Part shown: piece after piece, positions 10,641-21,800 of the stretch | How positions within the stretch are numbered: position 1 is the first letter of the stretch | Layout of the letters: the number at the start of each line of letters is the position of its first letter | Source of the DNA: Nageia nagi | Taxonomy: Eukaryota; Pinophyta | Length of the DNA stretch: 64,000 bases | Direction: 5' to 3' | Assembly (NCBI GenBank): GCA_050084985.1 | Contig: JBITNC010000001.1 | Coordinates: 56,110,001-56,174,000, forward strand | Program-made: the position numbers and the translations under genes | The notes under the pieces: model-generated | Seen by the model: the letters and a program-made list of their open reading frames with translations, nothing else | What the model was told of the DNA's origin: nothing | Database searches by the model: none

Positions 10641-12979
10641 GGAGATAAATAATATAAGCATACATGTTGAATCTAAAATAATTATCATATAAATACATGT
10701 TTGAACTAATCAAAAAATCAAATGAATAATTATTAACAAAAATAATAATCATACATCCAACATCTTCATCATCAAGTATAACTAAATAGAGGAAAAAATT
10801 GATGTTTGTTTTTTTATCTAAAATTAGGCCTCACCTAGATGCCCATAAGGAGCCCAGGTCCTACCAATCCTCAATCAATTCATTTTGAAAAATGATATAC
10901 TCTCGTAAGGAGAAGTATGAGCTATTTTTCAAGGTTATGATGTATGTTGGATTGGCCAAATTAATTATCTTAATTAAGTTTTTAATTTTCCTCCTAGGTT
11001 ATCAGGATAATCCCTAAATGGATGGGTGAACATGTGGTATCATTACACACATGCATGTCCACCTATATGGAGTTAAATCCAAACCAATAGAGGATTTAGG
11101 GGCAATTAAGAAGTATGGAATTTTTACCACTTGGATTATCAAATTAAAAGGCTTCAATCATTCTTATCCTCACCTTAATGCTCCCCAAACAAGTCATGTT
11201 GCCAAAAAAATATGTAGATGTGTTTATTTTAGAGAGAAAAAATTATCAGTGTTTGCATACTTTGCATATAAAGTAAAAGTGCAAAACAAATAAAGTCCTC
11301 TGAAAATGAAACTACATCCCATAATATCCATAAGTATGAACTAAATACTCCAATGGATTTTGTCACAACCCCTAATGGATCTTTTTACAAAGGCTCATTA
11401 ATTTTAAGTAACAACAAATGAGCTTAAGAGTCCAATGAATTTTGTTACAACCCCTAATGGAACTCTATACAAAGGTTTATTATATAAAAATGAGAAATTA
11501 TCCCCCTTATTACTTAAAAAATGGACTTAATAATTCCTTATTTGCAATTTAACACAACATTCATAAGCAAGTATTTAAGTGAACTTTTATCCAACCACAT
11601 GTATAAGGTCAAAATAATAAACCATGCAAAAAACTTTATTCATTTAGCAATATGAATTAGGATAAAAAATAATGTAGGAGAATATTATCTAACTGCATGT
11701 GTGCATAGCATAAACATGAATTAAGACAAAACAACATTAATTCATGCATACATAAGCAATCCATGCATAATTAATATTAACATTAATCCATGCAAAATTA
11801 ATTAACTTTAATCTATGCATTAACATTAATCCAAGAAAAAATTAACATTAACTCATGCATAATTAATTTCCACTTTTTATCTTAAAAACATGCTAAATAA
11901 TTCTTTAAAATCACTTGCACTTAAGGTAGAAAGATAATTTTAGCAAATAAAGAACTATTAGTTTAAAAAAAATACCAAAAAAAAATTAGCCAAAAAAAGT
12001 CTAAACCTTGTAAAAAATGCCTCACTTTTTTGTTTTAAAATAGGAACTCTTTTTAAAAAACAAAACAACAACTATATATATATATATTATTTTTAATATA
12101 TTATAAATAAAAGAAAATTAGGGCACATGCAAGCCACAATGTGTACCCCCCCAAGGGGGTGCACTAGTTGAGCCATTGATCATAGCCCCTCAATGGCTCA
12201 ACCTCCCAAGGGGGCACATCGAATGAGCTACTGAGCATAGCCCCCTTAGGAGGAATGCTAGTTGGGTCATCATGCGTAGCCCCCAAAGGGGGCACACTAG
12301 TCAATCGACCCTTGTCTATTGGTTGTTTTTTAAATTTAAAGAAACCTTTTTTTAATAAATAAATTTTTTTATAAATAATAAAAAAAATTATAATAGATTA
12401 AAAAATAAAGAAAACAAAAAAAAAGGTTTTAAAAGAAATTGTGTATTTTTAAAAAATCAGTTTATTTTTTCCCTTATATATATGTATGTATATATATCAA
12501 GTTTTGCATGCATACAAAGAATACATGTAATCTAATATTTTACAAACATTTTGGTATTGTAAAAAATTTTGAAATAATAACATTATAGTTAAAAAAAAAT
12601 TGCAAAAAATTTAAACCAAACCTAGACTAAGTAGAAACTTGCAAATTTAAACTATAATAATATTATAGCTAAATTTAAGAAAAATTACATATTATTGCTA
12701 CACATTAGGCAATTTACTTTAAAAATTGCAACTTAACAACATATAGCAATAGCATAAGAATAAACTAACATGTTAGTATAACCAATATCTACTTTGAACA
12801 AATTTTGCTAAATAAAATTTTATAACCAAAGAACCACAAGGGTTGGTAATAAAGTAAAAATTGATAAAGGATAAGGTAGGAGGGAGATTATACCTTCAAG
12901 CCCTTTGTACCTCAATAAAGTAGATGGAGAAAGAAGAGGAATGACATTCAAAAATACTGAAGAGGAGCCTCCAATAAAA
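10641..12979 (-). other. Long leader of copia copy 1
   Basis: About 2.3 kb separates gag from the primer site. A block at 10845-11300 is shared with all four other copies (34770, 51100, 55330 and 60570). It contains an 80-codon antisense frame (11051-11293). The rest is A/T-rich, with a GC-rich repeat at 12145-12310 found only in this copy. Such a long leader is unusual for copia elements. Confidence 0.65.
12145..12310. repeat. GC-rich 40 bp tandem block in the copia leader
   Basis: About four degenerate units built around CCCAAGGGGGCAC, a short palindrome, followed by a GAGCYAYTGAGCATAGCC-like segment. It stands out sharply from the AT-rich surroundings and has no counterpart at the same place in copy 2. 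Confidence 0.7.
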
Positions 12980-12991
12980 GCTCTAATACCA
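12980..12991 (-). other. Primer binding site of copia copy 1
   Basis: GCTCTAATACCA is the complement of the initiator-Met primer site TGGTATCAGAGC with one transition. It lies two bases inside the 5' LTR, as in copy 2. Confidence 0.75.
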
Positions 12992-12993
12992 CT

Positions 12994-13450
12994 TGAAGAA
13001 ATTAACCCTTTCTAAATTAACTTCTAATCTCCTAAGATCTCAAGAAGGCACTATCAACATCAACACAATAGCATAATAACTCAAGTCAATCTTATAAATA
13101 ACATAAGATATAAAGTGGTTCCTCCCTCCTTGGGAGTACATATACTAACTAATATCTTCTTATTCTTAATGACCTCTCTTACAAAATCTCTTCTCTCTCT
13201 CACAAACTCTAAACCTATAGCAACGCTTGCATTACAATTGTGTCTAGAAAGGGGAGATTTCTTCTGTTTTTATAAGAATAAACCCACTCTATATTTAACC
13301 CCTTTTTCTATTTTTAATCCTTTACCTATTTTTAAAACTATTCTTTTTTTTATTCTCTTAATGCTTGAAAGTATCTAATGATACTTTAAATATTAAGTGA
13401 ATTTACATTAAATAGAAATATTACACAATATTACATTACAAATTCTAACA
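12994..13450 (-). repeat. 5' LTR of copia copy 1 (457 bp)
   Basis: In element sense it starts TGTTAGAATTTGTAATG and ends TTCTTCA beside the primer site. It aligns with 36826-37298 and 29274-29739. The next bases, GTGCA, would be its target duplication. It inserted at the very edge of the LTR beginning at 13452. Confidence 0.8.
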
Positions 13451-13879
13451 GTGCAAAATTGGAGATTCAATTTTATTATGTTTCCATCAAGGAAATCATG
13501 AAATGAGGTCTAAGTCATGGACTATAGCCTTCATAACTTGCTTAAGATCTTGAATGGAGAACAAATATGCAAATGATACATCTTCCTAGTGCATGAACAC
13601 ATAATCCAATGCAATATTGAAGCATCTGTAAAAGGCATGCACTAGGAGTTGAAGTCATGCAAAGTCATATAACACCCATGAGACAATGAAGCATACTTGT
13701 AAAATAAAATAAAAGAATATTTTCTATTAATATAATAACTATTACAATGCTTCATATATTATTGCAATAGCTTCATCAAGAAAAGATGATAACTTCAGAA
13801 ATAGAAATATCAACTGAGTGATTCCTCACATACAAAACATGTTAAAAGCTATAGATGAGAGGACAAATATAGCTACTTA

Positions 13880-14315
13880 AGGATGAGGTAACACCCATAC
13901 ATTACTTAAGGATGAGGTGGTAACCATGCATTTCTTGAGTATGAGGTAATAACCATGAGTAGTGGTGTCAAAGGGCATGCACAAAATGCTACTTAAGGAT
14001 GTGGTAATAACTATAGATTAAGTGGTGTTGGAGGCACTCACATTATTTCTTGAGACCTAATAACATGTGATAATTATGAACAACTTAATAATAAGGAAGT
14101 AAATCATAAATATGTTATCGAATTCATGCATGAAGCTGCTTGAGACTTGATAATATGCAATAATTGTGGCCTACTTGAGGATGAGGTAATCAACTATATA
14201 AATGGTATTCAAGGCACACATGAAGCTACTTATGACCTGAGAATAGGCGACAACCATAAACTACTTGAGGACAAGGTATTCAACCATATACATGATACCA
14301 AAGCCACACATGAAT
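13880..14315. repeat. Degenerate ~87 bp subrepeats within the LTR
   Basis: Phrases such as CTACTTGAGGATGAGGTAATCAACC, followed by an ATGGTA-CAAAGGCACACATGAAGC segment, recur about five times. The same array is in the partner LTR at 17560-18010, so it predates the insertion. Confidence 0.65.
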
Positions 14316-14332
14316 CTTTTTTAGGATGATGG

Positions 14333-15101
14333 GCCTTAGGGAAACTTTTAAAATTGCCCTAAAAAATATCTTTTAATAAAAAGGCTATCAATCTTGAAAC
14401 TATTGGAATGTATAATGCATTATTGTAAGGTCTCTTAATGTAATCCATTTAATACTTAAGGGTATCCTTAGATACCTTAAGTATTTAGTGAATATGATAA
14501 TGTAAATTCATAAATACTTAAAAGGTATCTAGGGATACTTTATCATATTCACTAATGAATTTACATTATCGTATTCACTAAATACTTAAGGTATCTAAGG
14601 ATACCCTTAAGTATTAAGTGGATTACATTAAGAGACCCTACAATAATGAATTATACATTCCAATAGGAACATATTCAAAAATGGGGTGATCAATTTCAAA
14701 ACATGATACCCTTGCTAGAAAAATGGTTAAAAATTACAAATATAAGACGAATATAGTTAAGTTTATATCAAATAATTCCTTTGATTGTATATTTTGGTTA
14801 TTTATATTATGGTTCTTCTCCTTATGTAAAATGATAATAACAATAAAATTAAAAGATGATTATTTTTCTAATTTTAAATATTTAGTTATAAATATTTAAT
14901 TTAGTAAAGCACAATGATATTATATATACATACATATATATATAGGCCAAAACTATTTTAAATGTTAGCATATTTTCCTAAAAAAATACATAAAATTCAA
15001 GCGAACATATTAGAAGTAGAACCCATCTTAATAGCCAAATATAAAATTTGAAATCTTGTATTTTAGCCATTTGCTTATGACTTATCCACTAACATTTTCC
15101 T
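14333..15101. mobile_element. 769 bp insertion with a 9 bp target duplication
   Basis: The partner LTR has a single GGATTATGG (17998-18006) where this copy has GGATGATGG (14324-14332) and TGATGATGG (15102-15110) around extra DNA. Nine-base duplications are typical of Mutator-like transposons. The ends show no convincing terminal inverted repeat and no transposase, so the class is open. It contains the hairpin at 14401-14665. Confidence 0.55.
14401..14665. repeat. 265 bp hairpin: 110 bp inverted arms with a 45 bp loop
   Basis: The left arm 14401-14510 and the reverse complement of 14556-14665 differ at only four of 110 bases by eye. Both begin TATTGGAATGTATAAT. The outer TA could be a TA target duplication, as for mariner-like MITEs. 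The arm also resembles the first 110 bp of the copia LTR at 54614-54723 (TGTTGGAATGTATAAT in element sense), and the loop continues that likeness. It is either a MITE related to the LTR end or a head-to-head copy of the LTR end. Confidence 0.8.
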
Positions 15102-15848
15102 TGATGATGGAAATGACCATTTGAATAATGTCATGCACGTGAGGTCAATGCAAAGGTCTTGAGTGGGTTGAATAGATAAGCACCACAATGGGTATCCAAG
15201 GAGATCCCACACTACTTAAGGATAAGGTAACAACCATACAAAGTGAGGCTATGTAGAACTTACAGAACTACTTATGGATCAAGATAGTTAACCATAACAT
15301 GGTACTCAAAGCACTTATATGATGTTTTTGTGAAAGAACGTACCTATCTCAATACCATAGGCAAATAAGGATCTAGTTGGATTTCAATAAATAATAATAA
15401 AATCTACCATAGAATTAATAACATCAACATTATCCATCGAGTAAGAAATGAATCTTATATAAGCCTAGGATCTTCACATAAGCATTGAATGGCCAACTAC
15501 CAAGGAGTGTTGTGAGGTAGTGCAATAAGAGGAGTGATGAAGATGGGTGGATTGTTGAATACAATGGTTGAAGGGATATTAGAGCATGATTGCCCTTCTA
15601 AAAAGGATGGTAGAGAATGCTTACCTAGGTGATATATTTTGATCAAATTTCCTTTAATATGCCACTATAGGGAGAAAGTTAAAAGATACTTTAAAGTCTT
15701 AATAATAATGTTGCAAATTTGAAATTGGATGGGCGTGTCATGCATATTTTTTATTATCCTCCATGTACATGTTGTGTGAAAAAAATTCCATCACCAAAAT
15801 AAATAAAATATTGTAACATTACAAAGTAAAAAAACTAAATTTCCTTTA

Positions 15849-15860
15849 TTCTCCCCCTTA
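15849..15860 (-). other. Polypurine tract of the 1.6 kb-LTR element
   Basis: TTCTCCCCCTTA on the plus strand reads TAAGGGGGAGAA in element sense, directly before the 3' LTR start. It fixes the element's orientation. Confidence 0.65.
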
Positions 15861-17149
15861 TTGTAAGATATTTTATACTCCATAAAAGAATAAGTATTGG
15901 TATAGTAAAACTCAAGGAACCTAAAATAGTTGGTTATAGTGCAACTAAGGCACCTAGTATTGCCATGAGAGTGATGAAAATTTGACTTGATGATCTCTCC
16001 CTTAATTTCATCATGTTGCCAACACAAAATCATTGAACCCTTTTGGACTAAATATGCCCTAATACAAATTGGATATTTAAGTTATCATGATTAGGAATAA
16101 TACAAAACTTAGATTAACATAATTTGATGTTAATGATATTAGTGAAAAGCATTACCATGATGCAAGAAAGGTAAAAGAAGCAATATCACACTTTTGAGAT
16201 GCTAACATCGATAATTAAGTTACTATGATGTGAAGCCATAAGGAAAATATGTAAAATCATACTTTTGCAAGGATTACATTAATCGAAGTGATGTCATGGT
16301 GTGATATAGGGAAATAGATATAATACCATGATTTCTATAGGATGATGTCAATAAATATATTATCATAACATAGTACAAGGAGAATAACATTGAGTGTCAT
16401 GTAATAAGAGCAGTGACATCAAAAAAAGGATTAACAAAGGGAGGCATAGTAAGAAATACACTAAGTGTTAAGTGGCAAGGTAGATGACATCATAAAAAGT
16501 TTGAAGAAAGTTTGGTAATTTAATAAGGCACTTTAGGCGATGAGAGTGATGAAAATAGAAGAATCTCAAAAGAATAATGGCATGGCAAGAAAAGCATTGA
16601 ATATCAAATGACTAGAAATGAATATCACATGACTAGAATGATTATGTTAGCAAATGTATGAGTATGATATGAAAAAGTGCCAAATACATCTAGTGAGAAA
16701 GAAAAACTCTTATAAATCCTAAAACATATTATATCTTAAAGATTAAGATCCAAAAATGCTTTGATGGGCCTAAAAATATATTTAAATAAGTGTAAGAAGA
16801 AAAATCTAGTTTGGACATGATTCTAGTAAGAAAAATCATGAGGATGAAAATCTAAGTCAAATACTTAATTTTTAAATATTATCTAAGACCCAAAATAAGG
16901 AAATAATAATGCAAGCCATTATATCTCACTATTGAAAGCACAAAATGATAATCTAACTAATACCTACATGCTAAAATATGGACTTAATAGTAATAAATAC
17001 CTCAAACCAACTTCAATATGTTTGCATGAAGATATTGAATCATACATAATTTCTCAATCATAGAAAGAGAAGTAAGGAAATAAATTTTTGAGTGCAAGGA
17101 AGTGGTTTGCTAATTCTGAACAAAGTGCTAAAGTTGAAGATTCACCAAG
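15849..17149 (-). other. Interior of the 1.6 kb-LTR element
   Basis: About 1.3 kb without recognisable gag or pol. Next to the polypurine tract a minus-strand frame stays open from 16033 to 15791 and begins MILCWQHDEIKGEI with a Cys/His-rich middle (HSHGNTRCLSC). It runs through the tract into the LTR, so it may be the tail of a lost gene or chance. The rest has loosely repeated GATGTCAT-type words but no clear array. Confidence 0.45.
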
Positions 17150-18760
17150 TGCACAATTAGAGATCTAAGTTTGTTCTGATTCCAATAAGGAAATCATGAA
17201 ATAAGTTCTAAGTCATGGAATGTAGCATTCATAACTTACCTAAGATCCTAAATGGGCAATAAGGATGGAAATGAGGCATATTTGTAATTAATAAGTGCAT
17301 GAACACAAAATTCAACATGATACTAAAGCATATTCAAGAGGCATGCACTAAGAGCTAGAGTCATGCAAAGTTGTATAACACCCATGAAGGAACAAAGCAT
17401 AGTTGCAAAAAAAAATAAAAGAATGCTTTCTATAATTATGCTAACTATTATAATGCTTCTTATACTATTACAATAGTTTCATCATGAAAACATTATAGCT
17501 TCAAGAAGAGAAATTTCAACTAGTTGATTCTTCATATATAGAACATGTTGAAAACTACATCTAAAAGGATATAATGGGATGCTTAAGGATGAGGTAGAAA
17601 CCATATACATCTTCAAGATGAGGCAACAACCATGAGTCATGTCAGAGGCATGCATATAATGCTACTTAAGGATAAGGTAACAACAATAGATGAAGTGGTT
17701 CCAAAGGAACTCACACAGCTTCTTAAGACCTAAGAACATGCAACAACTAAGTACTACTTAAGGATGAGGTAATCAACCACACACATGCTGTCAAAGGTAT
17801 GAATGAAATTATTTGAGACCTAAGAATAAGTGATAATTATGGACTACTTGAGGATAGTAAAATCAACCATAAATATGGTACTAGAGGCATGCATGAAGCT
17901 TCTTGAGTTATTAGAATAGGATACAACCATGGACTACTTAAAGATAAGGCAATCAACCATATACATGGTACCAAAGGTACACATGAACGTACTTGAGGAT
18001 TATGGAAATAACCATTTGAATAAACCATACACCAAGTTTTAGTTCAATGGTATTGAGTGGGCTTAATGGAAAAGAACCATAGTGAGTCTCCAAGGACATC
18101 CCACACTTCTTAAGGATATGGAAACAACCATACAAAATGATACAATATGTAACTTATCAAATTATTAATAGACAAAGGTAATTAACCATAACATAGTACT
18201 AAAGGCACTCATAGGATATTGTTTTGAAAGCATGCACCTCCCTTAATACCATAAGTGGAGGAGGATATACTTTGGATACAAGCAACAACAAAAACATCTA
18301 CTATAGGATCAATAAATATCATCATTATCCATATAGAAAGAAATCAATCTTATAGAGGCTTAGGATCTTCACACAAACATTGAATGGCTATCTACCAAGA
18401 AGGAGTGTTGCAATGGAGTTCATCAATAGGAGTGATGATGATAGTTTGAGTGTTAAATATAACATTTGAAGGGATGGTAGAGCATTCTTACTTGTCTAAG
18501 TGAGATGGTAGAGTGTGCTTACCTAGGTGATAGAATCTTTAAGCCAAATTTGATTAGATGTCCTTGAACTTATCACTACAAGGAGAAAGTCAAAATAAAA
18601 TTTAATATCTCAACAATAATTCCACATTTACAATTGGAGAAGGATTTCATGTAGATTTTTTATTATACTCCATGTACATGGTGTACAAATAAAATTCCAT
18701 TACTAAAATAAATAAAATATTACAGTATTAATACAAAGTAAGGAAATTGAATTTACTTCA
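17150..18760 (-). repeat. 5' LTR of the 1.6 kb-LTR element (1611 bp)
   Basis: It is an uninterrupted partner of 13452-15848. In element sense it starts TGAAGTAAATT and ends AATTGTGCA, with canonical TG and CA ends. Divergence from its partner is high by eye, indicating great age. Subrepeats lie at 17560-18010. Confidence 0.75.
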
Positions 18761-19860
18761 AAATAATGTGGCCAAACCTTAAACAAAATATGGCATACAT
18801 ATAGTCATTGGAAATTTATATTTATATTTTATTTAATACAAAAAGAATAACCTCAATTGGATGCCTTCATAAAATTTTATACCTTACCAAAGATGGCTAA
18901 TCTAATTTAATAAGTTCTTACCAAAGCAACTCCATAAGGCTAATTGAAAATGCTCTAAACACCACTTAAGCATTAGAATTTACAAAAACATTTCTCTAAT
19001 GATATTTAGTTTTAAATCACATGATCCATTTTTTATTAGACTTTTCTAATAAGAATGTGTTTGACTCCATAAAAGCTTAGGCAAAATTTGAGGAATCAAT
19101 ATCCCCAACTGAACTTTTTCCTTCCTTCCACATATGTTATCTTCATGACTTCACAATCTTCATGGATCTAAGAATACAATAATCATACTAGATCAAAAAT
19201 AACCTAAAATTACAATTCTCAACCCTCACCAATTTTCTTTACTAATGGTTGATTTTCCACCACCTAAGGCCATGTCACTAAAATTCAATTCTTTATAGTG
19301 ATAGTTAATATTCACTTACTTATGGTATCATGAACTACCACTTATAGTTCTAAGGAGGTAGTTATAACTCATCCACTTAAACTATATGAGGTTGGTTTCA
19401 AATCACTTCCTTAAAACTTAAGAGGGAAATTTAGAAGTATTAGAGGAAAATTTAAAATTACCACTGCATCATTTAAGGGTTGGTTTATAAATACCCCCAT
19501 ATATAGTATAAGGGTTTAGTTTTAAACTTCCTCTTAATAATAATTTTTATTTTAAAAGGCATAATTTGGAAGCATTACATTTTATGGTAGAATGCTTCAA
19601 AACTAGGTCATAATTGGTTCCTTAAAGCACTTGAGCTCAATCATAGTGTTGAATATGGGATCCCAAGAGATGTCCCAAAGGAACTAAACAATTACCATTT
19701 AATCTCTTACCTTACTCATCCTATTCCAAGATTAACAATACTTGAAGGAATGCCTAATCACACTTCTATAGTAGCCTAGTCCATGGATATGAAATGTTCT
19801 AAATGCTCTAACATATGATATAGAATTATCTAAGTACACATGTGGTCTAAAATGATGCAA
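18761..19860. other. Unassigned sequence with an LTR scrap
   Basis: 18766-18900 resembles part of the LTR at 25464-26207 (CTCAATTGGATG, then a CCTTACCAAAGATG-like stretch) in the same orientation, so it is a fragment of that family. From 18900 to 19860 I see no gene or clear repeat. Confidence 0.45.
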
Positions 19861-20290
19861 TTGTAATAATATGAAATGATATATCTGCACCATATAATAT
19901 GAAGATGTAAATCCAAAGATTGAAAAAATCATCGACATTCTTTCAACATGTGCCACTATGAGAGCTCTAGAAGAAGATATGGACATCCATCAACATAATT
20001 GTAGGATACATAAAAAATGTGTTTTCTAAAAATGACCTTAAGATATGTATGAAAAATATGGAAAAATGTATAAAGCTTAGGAATTGTTGGGCAATATGGA
20101 AGATGCAAATAAATAGAGTTTCATGGTTTGTAATTATGTAAATATAGTTTCATGATCTTTTAATAAATACATTAGAGACTTTTATTCCAAATGCAATTAT
20201 TAAGTGGTAATCTCTGATAGAGATGTACTTCGTAAAACATGGAAGAATACAAGCAATGATAATTATTTCACAAGATAACATATATGTGAA
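19860..20290 (+). pseudogene. Pentatricopeptide repeat (PPR) pseudogene fragment
   Basis: Plus-strand frames read typical PLS-class plant PPR motifs: ILSTCATMRALEEDMDIHQ (19950-20000, compare LPACAxMxALExGxxIH), IVGYIKNVFSKN, DMYEKYGKMYKA, ELLGNMEDANRVSW, and further on LIEMYFVKHGRIQ (about 20215-20255). PPR proteins are organelle RNA-binding factors. This copy is broken by stops and frame shifts and cannot be functional. The join from GYIKN through NDLK to DMYEKYG skips the part that normally links these motifs. The same join recurs in the satellite at 22910-23915, which ties the two loci together. Confidence 0.7.
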
Positions 20291-20384
20291 ATGGCAAAAG
20301 AATACTTGCTACATTGGTGCCTCTACTCATCTCGCCTTACCTCTCCTCTCCTCTATCTCCTTGCCTCTACAAACTTTAAATGCC

Positions 20385-21800
20385 TGATAGGTTTATCACT
20401 TTTTAACAAGTTTTTTACAATAATCACATAATCTTTTGGGACTCAATTTTGGACATGTATGACTATGCAATGTAGATAAAATATGAACATAAAGATAAGC
20501 ATACTAAAATTCAAATATTATTTACAATTGTGCTCAAATGATCAATAATACCTATATGATCATGAATTACATAATTATGCTCAAATGATTCAAATATGCT
20601 TTATAGGTTCAATTATGCTCAAATGATTCAAATATACATTCAATTATGCTCAATTATTTTAAATATGCTCTATAATACTACTACATGTTATAAATTATTT
20701 ATAAAAAAAGTTCTAATACAAGCTAGGAAATAAAGTACATAACATATTCCATTATTTTCATCTCATCATTCCATCTATACAACACAACATCCACTTGGGA
20801 ACCACATGTTTGGAAAACTTGAAATACCTTATAAATTTCCAAGATCTTGATGAATAATTATACATGCATTATTGACCTTCTTGGCCATGTAGGCTATCTT
20901 GATGAAGTTTTGAACTTCTTTTATAAAATACCCATAAAACCTGAATATGCTCCATATTATATATAGTTACATCATTTAAGAATATATGATGGATGAGCCC
21001 AACTTTTTTTTTTGGATTGCTTTTTTATAGATATAAACATTTTGGATTGGATAGTTGTTTTAATTCTCCAAGCCATTTTTGGACCCTATTTTGAGACATC
21101 TTTTAGGCTCCTTTTTCTACAAGTATATAATTTTTAGAAAGCTAGTATATAAGAATCCAAATTATAATATCAAACATCATCTTTAGTTCAACGATGGTCT
21201 AATTGTACAAGCATAAAAAAGGTAGTATATCACTTTTTAGATAGGTTTGTTACAATAGTCACATCAACATTTAGGCTGCATTTTTGGATATGAAGATTAT
21301 GCAATGTAGATGGAACATGAATAAAAATATAAACATGATAATAATCAAATATGCTTTGTAATTATTATCAATTGATCAAGAATACCCTTATGATGAAAAA
21401 TTACATAATTATATTCAAATGATTCAAATATGCTATACACTTTCAATTACACTTAAATACAATTATGTTAAAATCATTCAAATATGCTCAAGTGATCTAC
21501 AATAATGCTATCATAACATTTGATTTGCAAGAACAAAGTAAACACATCCACATAAAAAGTTCAAATATTCTCTACAATTTTTATTATATTATACTCAAAT
21601 GATTTAGATATGATCTACATTACTGCTACCATAAATTTGATTTGTAAGCACCAAGTAGACATGTATGGAAAATTGTGAAAATGCATAATGCATACATAGT
21701 TTCAATTTTTATCTAATGAAGAACAAACATAAGCACAATAATATTCAAATATTCTCAAATGATTTAAATATACTCTACAATACTACTACATTTTATAGTT
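20385..21800. repeat. Diverged direct repeats about 835 bp apart
   Basis: 20390-20700 and 21225-21520 align: ATCACTTTTT, TTACAATARTCACAT and GACTATGCAATGTAGAT, then repeated ATTATGCTCAAATGATTCAA words. A third partial copy lies at about 21560-21800. Origin unknown. Confidence 0.55.

Larger units (their letters stand above)
13452..15848 (-). repeat. 3' LTR of the 1.6 kb-LTR element, with insertion
   Basis: It matches 17150-18760 from TGCAAAATTGG through the end at 15848, except for 14333-15101, which is absent from the other LTR. Both LTRs contain degenerate subrepeats of about 85-90 bp (see 13880-14315). Confidence 0.75.
13452..18760 (-). mobile_element. Non-autonomous element with 1.6 kb LTRs
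   Basis: Long direct repeats, 13452-15848 (with a later insert) and 17150-18760, flank only about 1.3 kb. On the minus strand the right repeat is the 5' LTR. A TTGGTGAATCTTC stretch at its inner edge could be a primer site, and GGGGGAGAA at 15849-15860 is a good polypurine tract beside the left LTR. Both LTRs begin T(G/A)AAG in element sense. No gag or pol is recognisable, so it resembles a LARD- or TRIM-like derivative. The right flank AAATA is a possible target duplication; the left flank is masked by copia copy 1. Confidence 0.7.

Noticed and set aside
12076-12088. TATATATATATAT run as a promoter
   Set aside because: Simple AT repeat within a leader; such runs are common here (also 14930 and 42040).
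17837-18135. Overlapping minus-strand frames with repeated CMPLVPYLWLI-like phrases
   Set aside because: They are produced by the 87 bp LTR subrepeats, not by a gene.
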